Shown: one piece after another, positions 21,987-33,200 of the stretch
Position numbering within the stretch: position 1 is the first letter of the stretch
Layout: every line of letters begins with the position of its first letter
DNA from: Blumeriella jaapii
Taxonomy: Eukaryota > Ascomycota > Leotiomycetes > Helotiales > Drepanopezizaceae
Length of the DNA stretch: 64,000 bases
Direction: 5' to 3'
NCBI GenBank assembly: GCA_009599575.1
Contig: VWND01000004.1
Location: 1,170,001-1,234,000 of the forward strand
Translations under genes and position numbers: made by a program
The notes under the pieces: generated by a model
What the model saw: only the letters and a program-made list of their open reading frames with translations
What the model was told of the DNA's origin: nothing
The model's database searches: none

Positions 21987-22472
21987 ATGCGTCTCTCCAC
22001 CCTTTCCTCAATCATGGCCGTTATCATCGGCTTCGCAGCCGCTGCTCCTTCCCAACAGGACAGCGCCAATTTCAGCCCCGCCTACAATGCTATGTTCCCA
22101 CGTAGTGAAGTTTCCGCTAGGTCGCCAAAAAAAGGAGGCGATGTAGGCTATACAACGGTAATTTTCCATTTATTAACGGTAATCATGTGGCAATGCAAAA
22201 CTGACATCCTGTAGTGCAGCTCTGACGATGATTGTCAGAAAGACGGTGGCTGCGCGCAATACAACAAATTTTTCACCGCTTCCTGCGATCGCAGATATGA
22301 TCCACCCGCTTGCTTATGCCACGTATGTTAATCCGTTATTTTGTCTTTTATATCTTACAAACTTATTTGAAAATAGATGGATAGCGACGACGCTTGCAAG
22401 GGCGCCTGCAAAGCTGATAAGCATAAGGGTGGACATCAGAACTCCCAAGGAGGCTGCACCTGCACGGATTAG
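21987..22472 (+). CDS. Small secreted cysteine-rich protein (effector-type candidate)
   Basis: Three exons (21987-22157, 22215-22322, 22377-22472) joined by phase-0 introns of 57 and 54 nt. Both introns are GT...AG, and intron 1 has a CTGAC-type branch point near its end. The product has 124 residues. Residues 1-20 form a signal peptide (basic R2, hydrophobic core, A-A-A-A before P21). Residues 21-57 are a cysteine-free, S/P/K-containing segment that may be a propeptide. Exons 2 and 3 hold ten cysteines at 58, 64, 70, 81, 90, 92, 100, 104, 120 and 122. The late C-x3-C...C-x-C spacing is like that of cysteine-stabilised alpha/beta folds. The first ATG was chosen because the signal peptide begins there. 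Codons look normal and CpA is kept, unlike all flanking transposons. I do not recognise the family. Secretion is well supported; effector function is inferred from size, cysteines and the transposon-rich setting. An antimicrobial role is an alternative. Confidence 0.85.
22158..22214 (+). other. Intron 1 of the secreted-protein gene
   Basis: 57 nt, GTAATT...CTGTAG, with AACTGAC about 10 nt before the acceptor as branch point. Exon 1 ends on a complete codon and exon 2 begins with a cysteine codon. Confidence 0.85.
22323..22376 (+). other. Intron 2 of the secreted-protein gene
   Basis: 54 nt, GTATGT donor and AATAG acceptor. Reading through it would lose the frame with its cysteine codons; removing it continues the frame to a TAG at 22470-22472. 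Confidence 0.85.
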
Positions 22473-22685
22473 GGATGGAAGAGCTTTAGGAACTTCGGGC
22501 CAGGAAAAAAAAAACACCAAATCACAACAGAAAATTTAATTCTCCGATAGATTGTTTAATAAATTTTTTTGTTCTGAAACTTCATGAAATCAAACCGAAA
22601 AGTTATAAATTTTTCCAGGAAACGTGATACGCAACTTGGAAAAAACAAATCGTATCGCGCAGCGGGATGTGTAACGATTTTACCA
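22473..22685 (+). terminator. 3' UTR and probable poly(A) region
   Basis: AATAAA at 22558-22563, 86 nt after the stop codon, followed by a T-run: a plausible polyadenylation signal. The rest of the segment, up to the LTR fragment at 22686, is non-coding and little mutated. Confidence 0.5.
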
Positions 22686-22829
22686 TATCAGGAACCAATA
22701 TCACGTGCATAGGCAGGTGACCAGCCAGGACCATCAACCTCCGACCAACCCCCGAATCGTACTTTCCACGAATAGCCCGTAGGGACTGGAAAAAACATTT
22801 AGGTAAAAGATTTTATAAGATAATAACAA
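22686..22829 (-). repeat. Truncated LTR-A fragment
   Basis: Inverted match to the last third of LTR-A (420-542). It includes CACGTG at 22702-22707, which in the RIP-mutated copy at 522-527 is TACGTG. It ends where the short LINE-like element begins. It is the least mutated LTR-A sequence in the window. Confidence 0.75.
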
Positions 22830-23045
22830 TAATGATTTTATATAACGTCAGAAGGGGCTTAAAGCCATTTCAGCCTCCCGAAGGGCATAGGACGTGCTAA
22901 ACTGGGGATTTTTATATGCAAAAGACCCTCAAGAAAGCAGTTATATAAAACAAATATTTAGCTAATAAGCCCGCTATTTGAGCTTTTTCTTTACAGGCGA
23001 GATGGTTTTCCATAATGTTCGTGAAGTAAACCCTTTAATAACTCC
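22830..23045 (-). repeat. Short LINE-3'-end-like element, right copy
   Basis: Inverted partner of 20995-21243. Its ATT-type tail lies on the left (about 22826-22842) against the LTR-A fragment. The two partners therefore point towards each other, with the secreted-protein gene between them. Confidence 0.6.
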
Positions 23046-23297
23046 AAAGATTACCAAATAAATACGTATTAAAAAGAATAAAAACTACGATTGAAAAAAA
23101 GCTATTTTAATACGTTTATCTCGGGTTTCTGATCCCGCGGTATCGCAGCTTTTTTAAAATTTTTGAAAACACGTTTAAAACTTCGAATTAACGGCGCCGA
23201 ATTGTTTTTCGAACGCCTGTTTTGTACGCGTTTGCAAACGCGTATATTTCACCGATACCCTTTTCTTCGTCAAATATGCTATCGAATCGGTTATAAT
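23046..23297. other. RIP-affected DNA left of the Gypsy-B nest, unidentified
   Basis: CpG-rich, CpA-poor sequence, so it looks like mutated repeat DNA, but it has no partner in the window. A plus-strand frame from 23163 is open into the adjacent LTR. I cannot assign it. Confidence 0.35.
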
Positions 23298-23311
23298 TAT
23301 AACGATCTAAT
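23298..23311 (-). repeat. First 14 bp of the LTR of an older Gypsy-B copy
   Basis: TATAACGATCTAAT corresponds to the first bases of the inverted LTR that continues at 50198. CTAAT (23307-23311) is repeated at 50193-50197. The older LTR was thus split by the 27-kb composite insertion. Confidence 0.75.
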
Positions 23312-23579
23312 TGTGACGACTCACTCTTTTGCCACCTCTCGTGTCACCCCAGCAACTACGTGTAGCTGCAAGCTCCCTGGTCTCCTGGTGGGTCTCCCAT
23401 CAATTATAAAGATTATTTATATATATAAGGCTCTCTCTTTTTAGCAACCTCTGCCTTCTGCAATTGTTAATTCTAAATAAATATTTTTATTACAAAACCA
23501 AAGGCTCGTTTCTTATACCATATGAACACGGCGACCAGTTGACTAATCTCCCAGCCTTCCGACTAATTAAATCGTTATA
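23312..23579 (+). repeat. Gypsy-B host 5' LTR
   Basis: This 268-bp LTR, less RIP-mutated than its 3' partner, starts TGTGACGACTCAC and is followed by a 108-bp leader that is also found after the nested LTR (23957-24065). Confidence 0.9.
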
Positions 23580-23687
23580 TTATCAACAATTCTTTTTCTA
23601 CGCTGGCGACGGCGTAAACTATCTTTTTTTTCGAATTTCTCACGGGTCACACCAAAATGATCGACCGGTCGTGAAAAGGCTTATTTC

Positions 23688-23956
23688 TGTGACGATTCAC
23701 TCTTTTGCCACCTCGTGTGTCATCCCAGCAATTACGTATAGCTGCAAGCTCCCTGGTCTCCTGGTGGGTCTTCCCATCAACTGTGGAAACTATTTATATA
23801 TATAAGGCTCTTTCTTTTTAGCAACCTCTGCTTTTTGCAATTGTTAATTTTAAATGAATATTTTTGTTACAAAATCAAAAGCTCGTTTTTTATATCATAT
23901 AAATTCGGCGATTAGTTGATTGATCTTTCAGCTCTTCGATTAATTAAATCGTTATA
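23688..23956 (+). repeat. Gypsy-B nested 5' LTR
   Basis: 269-bp repeat, partner of 29848-30116, starting TGTGACGATTCAC. The 3' end has become GTTATA from GTCACA. Confidence 0.9.
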
Positions 23957-24063
23957 TTATTAATAATTCTTTTTTTACGCTAGCGACGGCGTAAATTATT
24001 TTTTCCTTCGAATTCCTTACGGGTTATATCAAAATGATCGACCGGTCGTAAAAAGGCTTATTT

Positions 24064-25560
24064 CCGCATTTCGCGAAAAATGGTTTTTATTCAACGATCT
24101 TTCTTTTAATAAAGCTTTTCAGCTTTTGCTATTACATCACAACCTCCCTTTTTCTCTTAATCAACGAAAAAGCAGCCTTTTTCAAAAGCTTTTTCTTTTG
24201 AAAAACAATTTTTTCTCCGAGGAAAAAAAAACAAAGGAAAAGGCAGAGTATTAACTATTTCGCCTGCCATCTTTTTCTTGCAGTTTAGCGCTAAAAGCGT
24301 TCAGTTGAGACTTTTGTAAAATCAACTGAAAAAAGCGCAAAAGCGTAAACGACAACTTTTGGAAATTATACGACTGCGACAAATTTTTTAATTAAAGCGT
24401 TTGGTAAAATCTATCGAACGTGCTTCTGCTAATCGCGAATTTGCTGCTTCTTTTTTTCGCAACGTTTTATTTTAATCAACAGACGCTGCAAATTAATCTT
24501 TACGCTTTTCGCGAATTCTTTTTGGATTTTTTTTTAACGGCCAAGATTTTAGCGCGCCTTTCGAACGCTATAGTTTTCATTTATCTGCTGACTTTCGATT
24601 AGCTCGTATAAAACGCGTTTCGAACTTTAAGTTTAAGTTAAATAATAGTAAAAATTACAAAGCACGCCATTAAAAAATTAAAATTTTCGACAATTTCGAA
24701 TTTTACTACGATTATTTCGTTAGCGATCGATTTCGCAAAAATTATATATTCGATCAAATCGAAAGCGTGGCAAAAAAGTTTTTTATTCTACGTATTTTAG
24801 ACCGTTCCGATTCTACACTTTTCGAAAAATTAATGAAAAAGATCGCCGATTTCCTGGCCGACTTTTTAAACGTTCAAAGGGCCGAAAACGAATTCAAAAT
24901 GCTTATAATAAATACGTACGACGACTTTTAGCGCTTTTATCTGCGATTTTCCATTTTCGTAGCAAACGCTTAAATACGAACCGATAAACAGCTTCGGAAC
25001 GCTTTTTGCGATAAAATACTAAAGCGTTTATAAAAAAAGCTGCATTTGGAATAGGCGTGTATAACGATTTTTAAGAATTGGTTTACCGCCGTCCGTTAAA
25101 AAAAACAAAATTAGTTGGCTAAACGAATTTTATACGCGAATCGCTTTTTAATTAAATCTATTATTTATTAAAATGGTAGGTTTTTAATCAAAGCGTATTA
25201 CGAATCAAATCGTACGTATAAAAGTCGTTTTAATGTTTTACAGGCTTTTTTTCAGCCTTTTGTTTTTTTTTTTTTTTACGCCAAAACGCCCCCCCTGGCG
25301 TTTTTTCTTTTCGATCGGATTAACGACAACGCTCGTTTTTTATTTTATATCAGAAAGTTCGAAGCTAATTTGCACGACTTTTTACGGGCCGACCTTCGGT
25401 TCTATTTAAAAACTCTTTTAGGCTGGTAAGTATAAACGAGATCGAACCGGCCGAAAATTCGCCCTTTGATAATAATAGTAAAAACGAAAATCTTTTTCCA
25501 AACGACTTTTAAAACGCATATAAAAAAGTCGAAGGTTTTCCCGTTAGTCGGAAAAACGCC
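24064..25560 (+). pseudogene. Gypsy-B nested gag region
   Basis: Occupies the gag position between leader and protease. Frames are broken by stops and low-complexity T runs. Short stretches resemble gag helices, but I see no intact zinc knuckle. Gag would form the particle that packages the element RNA. The host copy has lost this part by deletion. Confidence 0.5.
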
Positions 25561-25589
25561 TAGGCTTAAGCAAAGCTTTTTTTTTAAAC

Positions 25590-25800
25590 GTGTTGCGCGA
25601 TATACGTTATTTTAACGTTCGAAAGCTTTTTGGTGGCGATTTACTGACAATTCCCGTTACGTTTATTAAAAATAGCTTTTCGTACAAAGTGAAAGCGCTC
25701 GCCGATTTTAAAGCGAACGGTTATGCGTTGATCGATTCGGCGCTGATTAAGTTTTTTTTTTTTTTTTTAAAACTTTTGATTTAATTTCTTCCGGCTTTTT
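25590..25800 (+). pseudogene. Gypsy-B nested protease
   Basis: A 64-codon open stretch fits a retropepsin domain: hydrophobic strands, then the active-site block at 25704-25715. That block reads D-F-K-A where active proteases have D-S/T-G-A. The serine and glycine codons have changed, so the enzyme would be dead. It would have cleaved the gag-pol polyprotein. The frame ends in a T run. Confidence 0.7.
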
Positions 25801-26260
25801 TTTTTATAAAAGGATATAATAGAACTCGTAGCTATTTAATTATATATTTTACGCTTTTTAATTTTATTATTAATAATCGAATACAATCGTTTATTTTTTT
25901 TTTAATTATTAATCTCGGAAATTATAATATAATTTTAAAAAGAGTTTGGTTGGCCGAATATTAAGTTTTATTAAATTGTAATAAACGCAAGTTTTATTGG
26001 CCGAAGTTTTACTTTTTTATAGCTTTTTACGTTCGTTGTATTAAAGTTTTTTATTTGCATTTTCGAAAAATTCAATTTCGCTATTAAAACGACGCTGTGA
26101 AACGTGATAAGAATTTTGACCAATTGTGGCAGATTTACGACGCTGTGCGAAGCGCGAAAAGGTCGAATTTTATTCGCGGTGCTAATTTCGATAGCGACGC
26201 CAGTGGGATAATACAAGAAAATTACATCACTTTTTTAGGCTAACGATTTTTTTTTTTTAT

Positions 26261-26291
<31 letters not shown>

Positions 26292-26599
26292 CGTTAGAAC
26301 AGCTTTTTCGTTTTACGAAAAACAATTATATTAAAAACCGAAAAAAAGCTTTCGCCGCGATGGCCTTTCAGCTTAATATAATCGATAGTTCAGATAAGCC
26401 ATTTTTTGAACTTTTCAAACGATTAATTCGAAAACGAATCCTTTAATTTACTGCTTATCTAATTTCTATCTGCCAGATTATTGTATACGCTTTTAAGTTG
26501 ATTTTCAAAAAAAAAGCAATTAAAATGTTTTTAATCTTTTTGTACGAGATCGATAAAATATTAAACGATTTTACGTATAATACTTTTTTAAAACCTAAT

Positions 26600-28110
26600 T
26601 TTATAATTTTTTCGAACGTTTCAAAACCAATGAAATATCGATTTCGATTTTTTTAATTAGCTTAGCAAAGCTAATTTCGAATGAATTTTTTTTCGAATTT
26701 TTTTTTTCGGAATATAAAAACTTCGAACACGTGTTTTTTAAGGCCGCTAACAACGAGCTAGCTTTTTACCGGCCTTACGACTATAAGATCGAGCTTATTG
26801 TAAATGAAAAAAAGCTGAAATACATTTTTTTGTACAAAATGTCGATCTTAGAGTTCGAGATTGTTAAAATTTATTTGCAAAATAATTTTGACAAAAGCTT
26901 TATCGAATTTTCTATCGCTTTTTTCGCTGCTTTAATGTTTTTCGCTAAAAAACCCGACGGTTTACTGCGTTTTTGTATCGATTATCGAGCTTTTAATAAT
27001 GTTATTCGTAAGGATCGCTATTTTTTTTTTTTTATCGATAAGATTTTTGCTTGTTTCTCGGAAGCACGAATTTTTACGAAGCTCGATATTCGTTAAGTTT
27101 TTTATAAAATTCGAATAAACTTCGCTAATAAAAAATTAACGACGTTTCGTACGCGTTACGGCGCTTATAAATGTAAAATGCTACTTTTTAGTTTTATTAA
27201 TGGATCCGCAATTTATCAACGTTATATAAACGACGTTTTTTTCGATTATTTGAACGATTTTTGTATTGTATATTTGAATAATATTTTTATTTACTCGTCC
27301 GACCTTTTGAAATACGCTATACACGTTCGCAAAATGCTTTAAAGGTTCGCTGACGCTAAATTACAGGCCGATATTCGGAAGTTTAAATTCAACGTTATTC
27401 GGATCTGTTACTTAAGCTTTATTATTTCCATTAAAAACTTAAAAATAAATTCAGAAAAGGTTTTCGTAATCGTTTATTAAAAGTTTTTTATTATTATAAA
27501 AAGTGTATAAAACTTTTTTGGTTTTTGTAATTTTTACCGACGTTTTATTCGAAATTACGGTATAATTGCAAAGCTTTTGGTTTATTTGACCAAAGCTAAC
27601 GTTTTTTTTAATTTTACTTTTGAGTATCAGAAGAGTTTCGACTTTTTTATACTAGCTTTTATTATTATACCAGTTTTATAATATTATAGGCAAAACCTTT
27701 TTTGCATATTAGAAATTAACGCTTCCGACGGCGTAGTGGCTTTTGTGCTTTCGCAATTTTATAATAACGATTGGCTTTTAATCGTTTATTTTAGCAAAAC
27801 CATAATTTTCGCAAAGCTGAACTACGTCGTATACGACAAAAAGATGTTCGTAATCGTAAGATTTCTAGGCAATTTTCGTGCTAAATTAATTGGCTTAGTT
27901 TATTAAATCAAAATAATTATTAATTATAAGGCCTTAAAGTATTTTATAACTTTTAAACTTTTAAACGCTCGACAAATACGCTGGGCCGAGCTTTTCGCCG
28001 ACTACAACTTTTTTATTACGTATAAACCAAGTAAATACAACTTTTTGGCTAACGTATTAATACGTCGTACGAGCGAATTCGATCGCTAAAACTTTTTTAA
28101 ACGCATTTAG
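26600..28110 (+). pseudogene. Gypsy-B nested reverse transcriptase and RNase H
   Basis: A long open stretch at 26731-27096 contains classic Gypsy RT blocks: L-F-A-K-K-P-D-G, then L-R-F-C-I-D-Y-R, then F-T-K-L-D-I-R at its end. The catalytic block at 27271-27282 reads Y-L-N-N instead of Y-L-D-D; both aspartates are lost. RNase H follows at about 27710-27860, where its first catalytic aspartate is also asparagine (E-I-N-A-S-D-G). It would have made the element cDNA. A second, more damaged copy lies at 30225-33411. Confidence 0.88.
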
Positions 28111-28113
28111 CGC

Positions 28114-29847
28114 TTGCAAATCTTTTTTCGAGCCGATCAGATCGATTACCGCTTTTTAACTGAAAAACTTCGATTTTTTACGGCCTTCGAAACAGCTGTT
28201 TTTATCGTTAAAATAATTAATTTTTCTTTCGTATTTCGTGTCGTTGACCAGCTTTTTTACGCTAATCGCACAGCTAATAGCCTGATGGCCTTTCGAAAAA
28301 AAGCTGTACGAAACGCTACGAAAAAAAACGACGATAATAATACTTCGTTTCCGTATATATTTAAACGCGATCTGCTGTTATATTACGGTCGCTTAATAAT
28401 TTTAAACGTCGATTACTTTCGTTTGGCTTTTATACGAAAAATGCACGATCAGATTTTTACCGCTCATTTTAGCGCTCGCAAAACTACGTAATTGCTTTCG
28501 GATTAATATTATTAGCGAAGTATAATAGCTTTCGTAAAATAATACTGTCGCAATTGCTACGTTTATCGAAAGAATTCTGTTTTAAAAAATAAGCGCTCCG
28601 GCTTTTTTTAGCTTTTTTCTGTTTTTGACCATTTTTGAAAGCACGTTATAATAAATTTTTGCAGCTTTAACAAAAACAAATACGGTTATAATAACGTGTT
28701 TGTAATAATAAATCGCTTTTTCAAATAGGCTATTTCGATTTTTTGTTATAAAAATATCGACGCTCGAAGCTTCGCTAAATTGTATATATTTCACGTGTAC
28801 AAGTATTTTGGCCTTTCAAAAAGTATTATTAGCGATCGTGACCTTTAATATTAGTTTACTTTTTGGTCTGAATTAAATAAAATATTCGGTACGCAATTAA
28901 AGCTTTCGACAGCCGTTTATTTCGAAACCGACGGTCAAACCGAAATTTACAACTAATATTTGCAAAAACGCTTTCGACTTTTCGTGAATTTTTATTAAAA
29001 CGATTAAAACGAATTTTTTTTAATAATGGATTTCGCTTAAATAGTTTTTTTTTACGAGAGTCTAAATGGTCTTTTATTTTTTGAAATTATATACGGTTAC
29101 ATTTTTTATATTAATTAAAACTGGAAGCTCGACATTTTTTTTTTTTTTAATTTCTTATATAAGCTAAACGCAAACGAAGCTCGTGCGTACGCTCGCCGTT
29201 ATTACGACGCTTGGAATTTCGCTAAATCGCATTTTTAATAAGTTTACGATAAAATAAAAAAGAATGCGAATAAGTTTCGCCGCGCGATCGATTTTGATAT
29301 TGGCGATTACGTATAATTCGATATGCGTTTATTTCCGACTTTCCGGCTTTTCCGTAAGTTCGACAATTTTATAAACGGTTTTTTTAAAATTGTAGCCAAA
29401 ATTTTCGATAACGTTTTTAAGCTAAACCTTTCTAGTATTATAAACGTACACCCAGTTTTTCACGCTAATCGATTGCGTAAAACAGCTGACGACGCGTTTT
29501 CAAGCCAGGTTAATTCAGCTTTTAAATTTATTAATATAACTGGTAAACTTAAATACGAAGTCGAAAAATTAATCGCTTGTCGAATGCAGCGGAAGACCTT
29601 TTAGTACAAAGCTTTTTGAATAAGCTTAAATAAAAATCTTACGTAATACTTCGCGTCTGATTTTATATATATTTTTTTAAAAGTGCGCGACTTTTATTTA
29701 GCGTATAAAAAGCTTTCCGGTTTTTCTGCAAAACTTGTAGATTGGCTAAAAGCGTATTCCGAAGGTTTGGATTCGTACGATTATTTGGATAATAACGTAC
29801 TAATAGATAAAAGTTCGAGGGCGCGCTTTTTTCGGACGGAGGGATAA
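28114..29847 (+). pseudogene. Gypsy-B nested integrase with C-terminal chromodomain
   Basis: Three parts can be read. The zinc-binding H-H-C-C domain lies at about 28430-28560, with C-R-N-C near its end. The catalytic core contains I-S-D-R-D at about 28833 and E-T-D-G-Q-T-E near 28926-28947. The C-terminal domain at 29323-29690 has the V-H-P-V-F-H-A-N-R-L block, followed by Y-E-V-E-K-L-I and a downstream W-Y-x-A-S-D pattern, which is the layout of a chromodomain. Chromodomain integrases of fungal and plant chromoviruses can direct insertion to H3K9-methylated chromatin. That fits the nesting seen here. Stops interrupt the frame. Confidence 0.85.
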
Positions 29848-30116
29848 TGTAACGATTTATTCTTTTGCTATTTCGTATGTTATCTTAGCAACTACGTATA
29901 GCTGCAAACTCTCTGGTCTTTTGGTGGGTTTTTCTATCAACTGTAAAGATTATTTATATATATAAGGCTCTTTTTTTTTAGCAACCTCTGCTTTTTGCAA
30001 TTGTTGATTTTAAGTGAATATCTTTGTTACAAAACCAAAGGCTCGTTTCTTATATCATGTGAACTCGGCGACCAGTTGACTGATCTCCCAGCCCTTCGAC
30101 TGATTAAATCGTCATA
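29848..30116 (+). repeat. Gypsy-B nested 3' LTR
   Basis: 269 bp, TGTAACGATTTATTC...GTCATA. It is followed by ATTTC (30117-30121) and the resumed leader of the host element. Confidence 0.9.
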
Positions 30117-30224
30117 ATTTCCGCATTTCGCGAAGGATAGCTCCCGTTCAACGATCCTCCCCTCAGCAGAGCTTTTCAGCTCCTGCTACTACACCTCAAC
30201 CTCCCTCCTCCCAATCTCACAGTC

Positions 30225-33200
30225 TTTTCGAACGTTTCAGAACCAACGAAATATCGATTTCGACCCTTTCAACCAGCTTAACAGAGCTAACTTCGAATAA
30301 ACCTTCTCTCGAATTTTTTCCTCCGGAATACAAAAACTTCGAACACGTGTTTTCTAAGGCCGCCAATAACGAGCTAGCCCCTTACCGGCCCTACGATCAC
30401 AAAATCGAGCTTATTATAAATAAAAAAAAGCTAAAATACACTTTTTTATACAAAATATCGATTTTAAAGCTCGAAATTATTAAAACTTATTTGCAAAATA
30501 ATTTTGATAAAAGCTTTATCGAACTTTTCACCGCTCTTTTCGCTGTTCCAATACTTTTCGCTAAAAAAACCCGACGGTTTATTACGTTTCTGTATAAATT
30601 ATCGAGCTTTTAATAACGTTATTCGTAAAAATCGCTACCCTTTTCTTTTATCGATAAAACCTTTGTTCGTTTTTCGAAAGCGCGAATTTTTACAAAACTC
30701 GATATTCGTCAAGCTTTTTATAAAATTCGAATAAACTCCGCTAATAAAAAACTAACGACGTTTCGTACGCGTTACAACGCTTATAAATGCAAAATGCTAC
30801 CTTTTGGCCTTATTAATAAATTCGCAATTTATTAACGTTATATAAACGACGTTCTTTTCGATTATTTAAACGATTTTTGCATTGCATATTTAAATAATAT
30901 TTTTATTTATTCGTCCGACTTTTTGAAACACGTTATATACGTTCGCAAAATGTTTTAAAAGCTCGCTAACGCTAAATTACAGGCCGATATTCGGAAATCT
31001 GAATTTAACGTTATTCGAATCCGTTATTGAAATTTTATTATTTCGATTAAAAATTTAAAAATAAATCCAAAGAAAATTTTCGTAATCGTCTACTGAAAAC
31101 CTTCTATTATTATAAAAAATATATAAAGCTTTTTTGGTTTTTGTAACTTTTACCGACGTTTTATTCGAAACTACGATATAATTGCAAAACTTTTGATTTA
31201 TTTGATTAAAACTAACGTTTTTTACAATTTTATTTCCGAATATTAAAAAAGTTTCGATTTTTTTATACTAACTTTTATTATTGCATCAGTTTTATAATAT
31301 TATAGGCAAAACCTTTTTTGCTTATTAAAAACTAACGCTTCCGACGGCGTAATAGCTTTTATGCTTTCGCAATTTCATAGCGACGACTGGCTTTTAATCG
31401 CTTATTTTAGCAAAACCATAGCTTTCGCAAAGCTAAACTACGTCGTATACGATAAAAAAATGCTCGCAATCGTAAGATTTTTAAACAATTTTCGTACTAA
31501 ACTAATTAATTTAGTTTATTAAATCAAAATTATTATTAATTACAAAGCTTTCAAATATTTTATAATTTTCAAATTTTTAAACGCTCGATAAGCACGCTAA
31601 GCCGAGCTTTTCGCCGATTGCAATTTTTTTATTACGTATAAATCAAGTAAATACAACTTTTTGGCTGACGCATTAACACGTCGTACGAACGAATTCGACC
31701 GCCAAAACTTTTTTAAACGCATTTAGCGCTTGCAAACTTTTTTCCGAGCCGATTAAATCGATCACCGCTTTTTAACTGAAAAACTTCGATTTTTTACGGC
31801 TTTCGAAACAGCTGTTTTTATCGTTGAAATAGCTAATCTTTTTTTCGCATTTCGTATCGTTAATCAAATTCTCTACGCTAATCGTATAATTAGCAGCCTA
31901 ATAGTTTTTCGAAAAAAAGCTATACGAAACGCTACGAAAAAAAACGACGATAATAACATTTCGTTTTCGTATATATTTAAACGCGATCTGCTGTTATATC
32001 ACGGTCGCTTGATAATTTCAAACGTCGATTATTTACGTTTGGCCTTTGTACGAAAAATATATAATTAAATTTTTATCGTTTATTTTAGCGCTTGCAAAAT
32101 TACGCAATTGCTTTCGAACCAATACTATTAGCGAAATATAACAGCTTTCGTAAAATAATATTATCGCAACTGCCACGCTTATCGAAAAAGTTTTATTTTA
32201 AAAAATAAGCGCCCCGGCTTTTTTCAGCTTTTTTTTGTTTTTGACCATTTTTAAAAGCACGTTATAATAGATTTTTGCAATTTTAACAAAAACAAATACG
32301 ATTACGATAACGTATTCGTAATAATAAATCGCTTTTCCAAGCTAATTATTTCGATCCTTTGTTATAAAAATATCGACGCTCGAAGCCTTGCCAAATTATA
32401 TATATTTTATATATATAAGTATTTTGGCCTTTCAAAAAGTATTATTAGCGATCGTAGTTTTTAATATTAATTTTTTTTAATTTGAATTAAACAAAATACT
32501 CGATATATAATTAAAGATTTCGACAGCCGCTTATTCCGAAACCGATAATCAAACCGAAATTTACAATTAATATTGCAAAAACGCTTTCGATTTTTCGTAA
32601 ACTTTTATTAAAACGATTAGAGCGAATTTTTCTTAATAATAAATTTCGCTTAAATAATCTTTTTTTACGAAAGTTTAAATAGCTTTTTATCTTTTGAAAT
32701 TATATACGATTACGCTTTTTATATTAATTAAAACTGGAAGCTCGATACTTTTCTTTTTTTTAATTTTTTATATAAATTAAACGCAAACGAAATTCGTGCG
32801 TACGCTCGCCGCTATTACGACGTCTAGAATCTCGCCAAATCGCATTTTTAATAAATCTACGATAAAAAAAAAAATGCGAATGAATTTCGTCGCGCGATCG
32901 ATTTTAACGTTGACGATTACGTATAATTCGATATGCGTTTATTTCCGACCTTCCGGCCCTTTCGCAAGCTCGACAATCTTACAAACGACCCTTTTAAAAT
33001 TATAGCCAAAATTTTCGACAACGCTTTTAAACTAGACCTTTCTAATATTATAAACGTACACCCAGTTTTTCACGCTAATCGACTGCGTAAAGCAGCTGAC
33101 GACGCGCTTCCAGATCAGATTAATCCAGCTTTTAAATTTATTAATATAATTAATAAACTTAAATACAAAATCGAAAAATTAATCGTTTATCGAATACAGC

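Larger units (their letters stand above)
23688..30116 (+). mobile_element. Gypsy-B nested copy, inserted in the leader of the host Gypsy-B
   Basis: LTRs at 23688-23956 and 29848-30116 (269 bp each) are flanked by ATTTC at 23683-23687 and 30117-30121. The interrupted leader resumes after 30121 with CGCATTTCGCG, as in the nested copy at 24066. Internal order on the plus strand is gag, protease, RT, RNase H, integrase, chromodomain, then a purine-rich stretch GGACGGAGGGATAA just before the 3' LTR. It is full length (6.4 kb) but inactivated by RIP. Confidence 0.95.

Noticed and set aside
22228..22539. 103-codon frame overlapping exons 2 and 3, and a minus-strand frame at 22314-22520
   Set aside because: They are out of frame with the spliced gene, have no ATG in good context, and lose the cysteine pattern and signal peptide.
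23464..23805. 113-codon open frame across the tandem Gypsy-B LTRs
   Set aside because: It crosses an LTR, a leader and a second LTR, all non-coding parts of the element.
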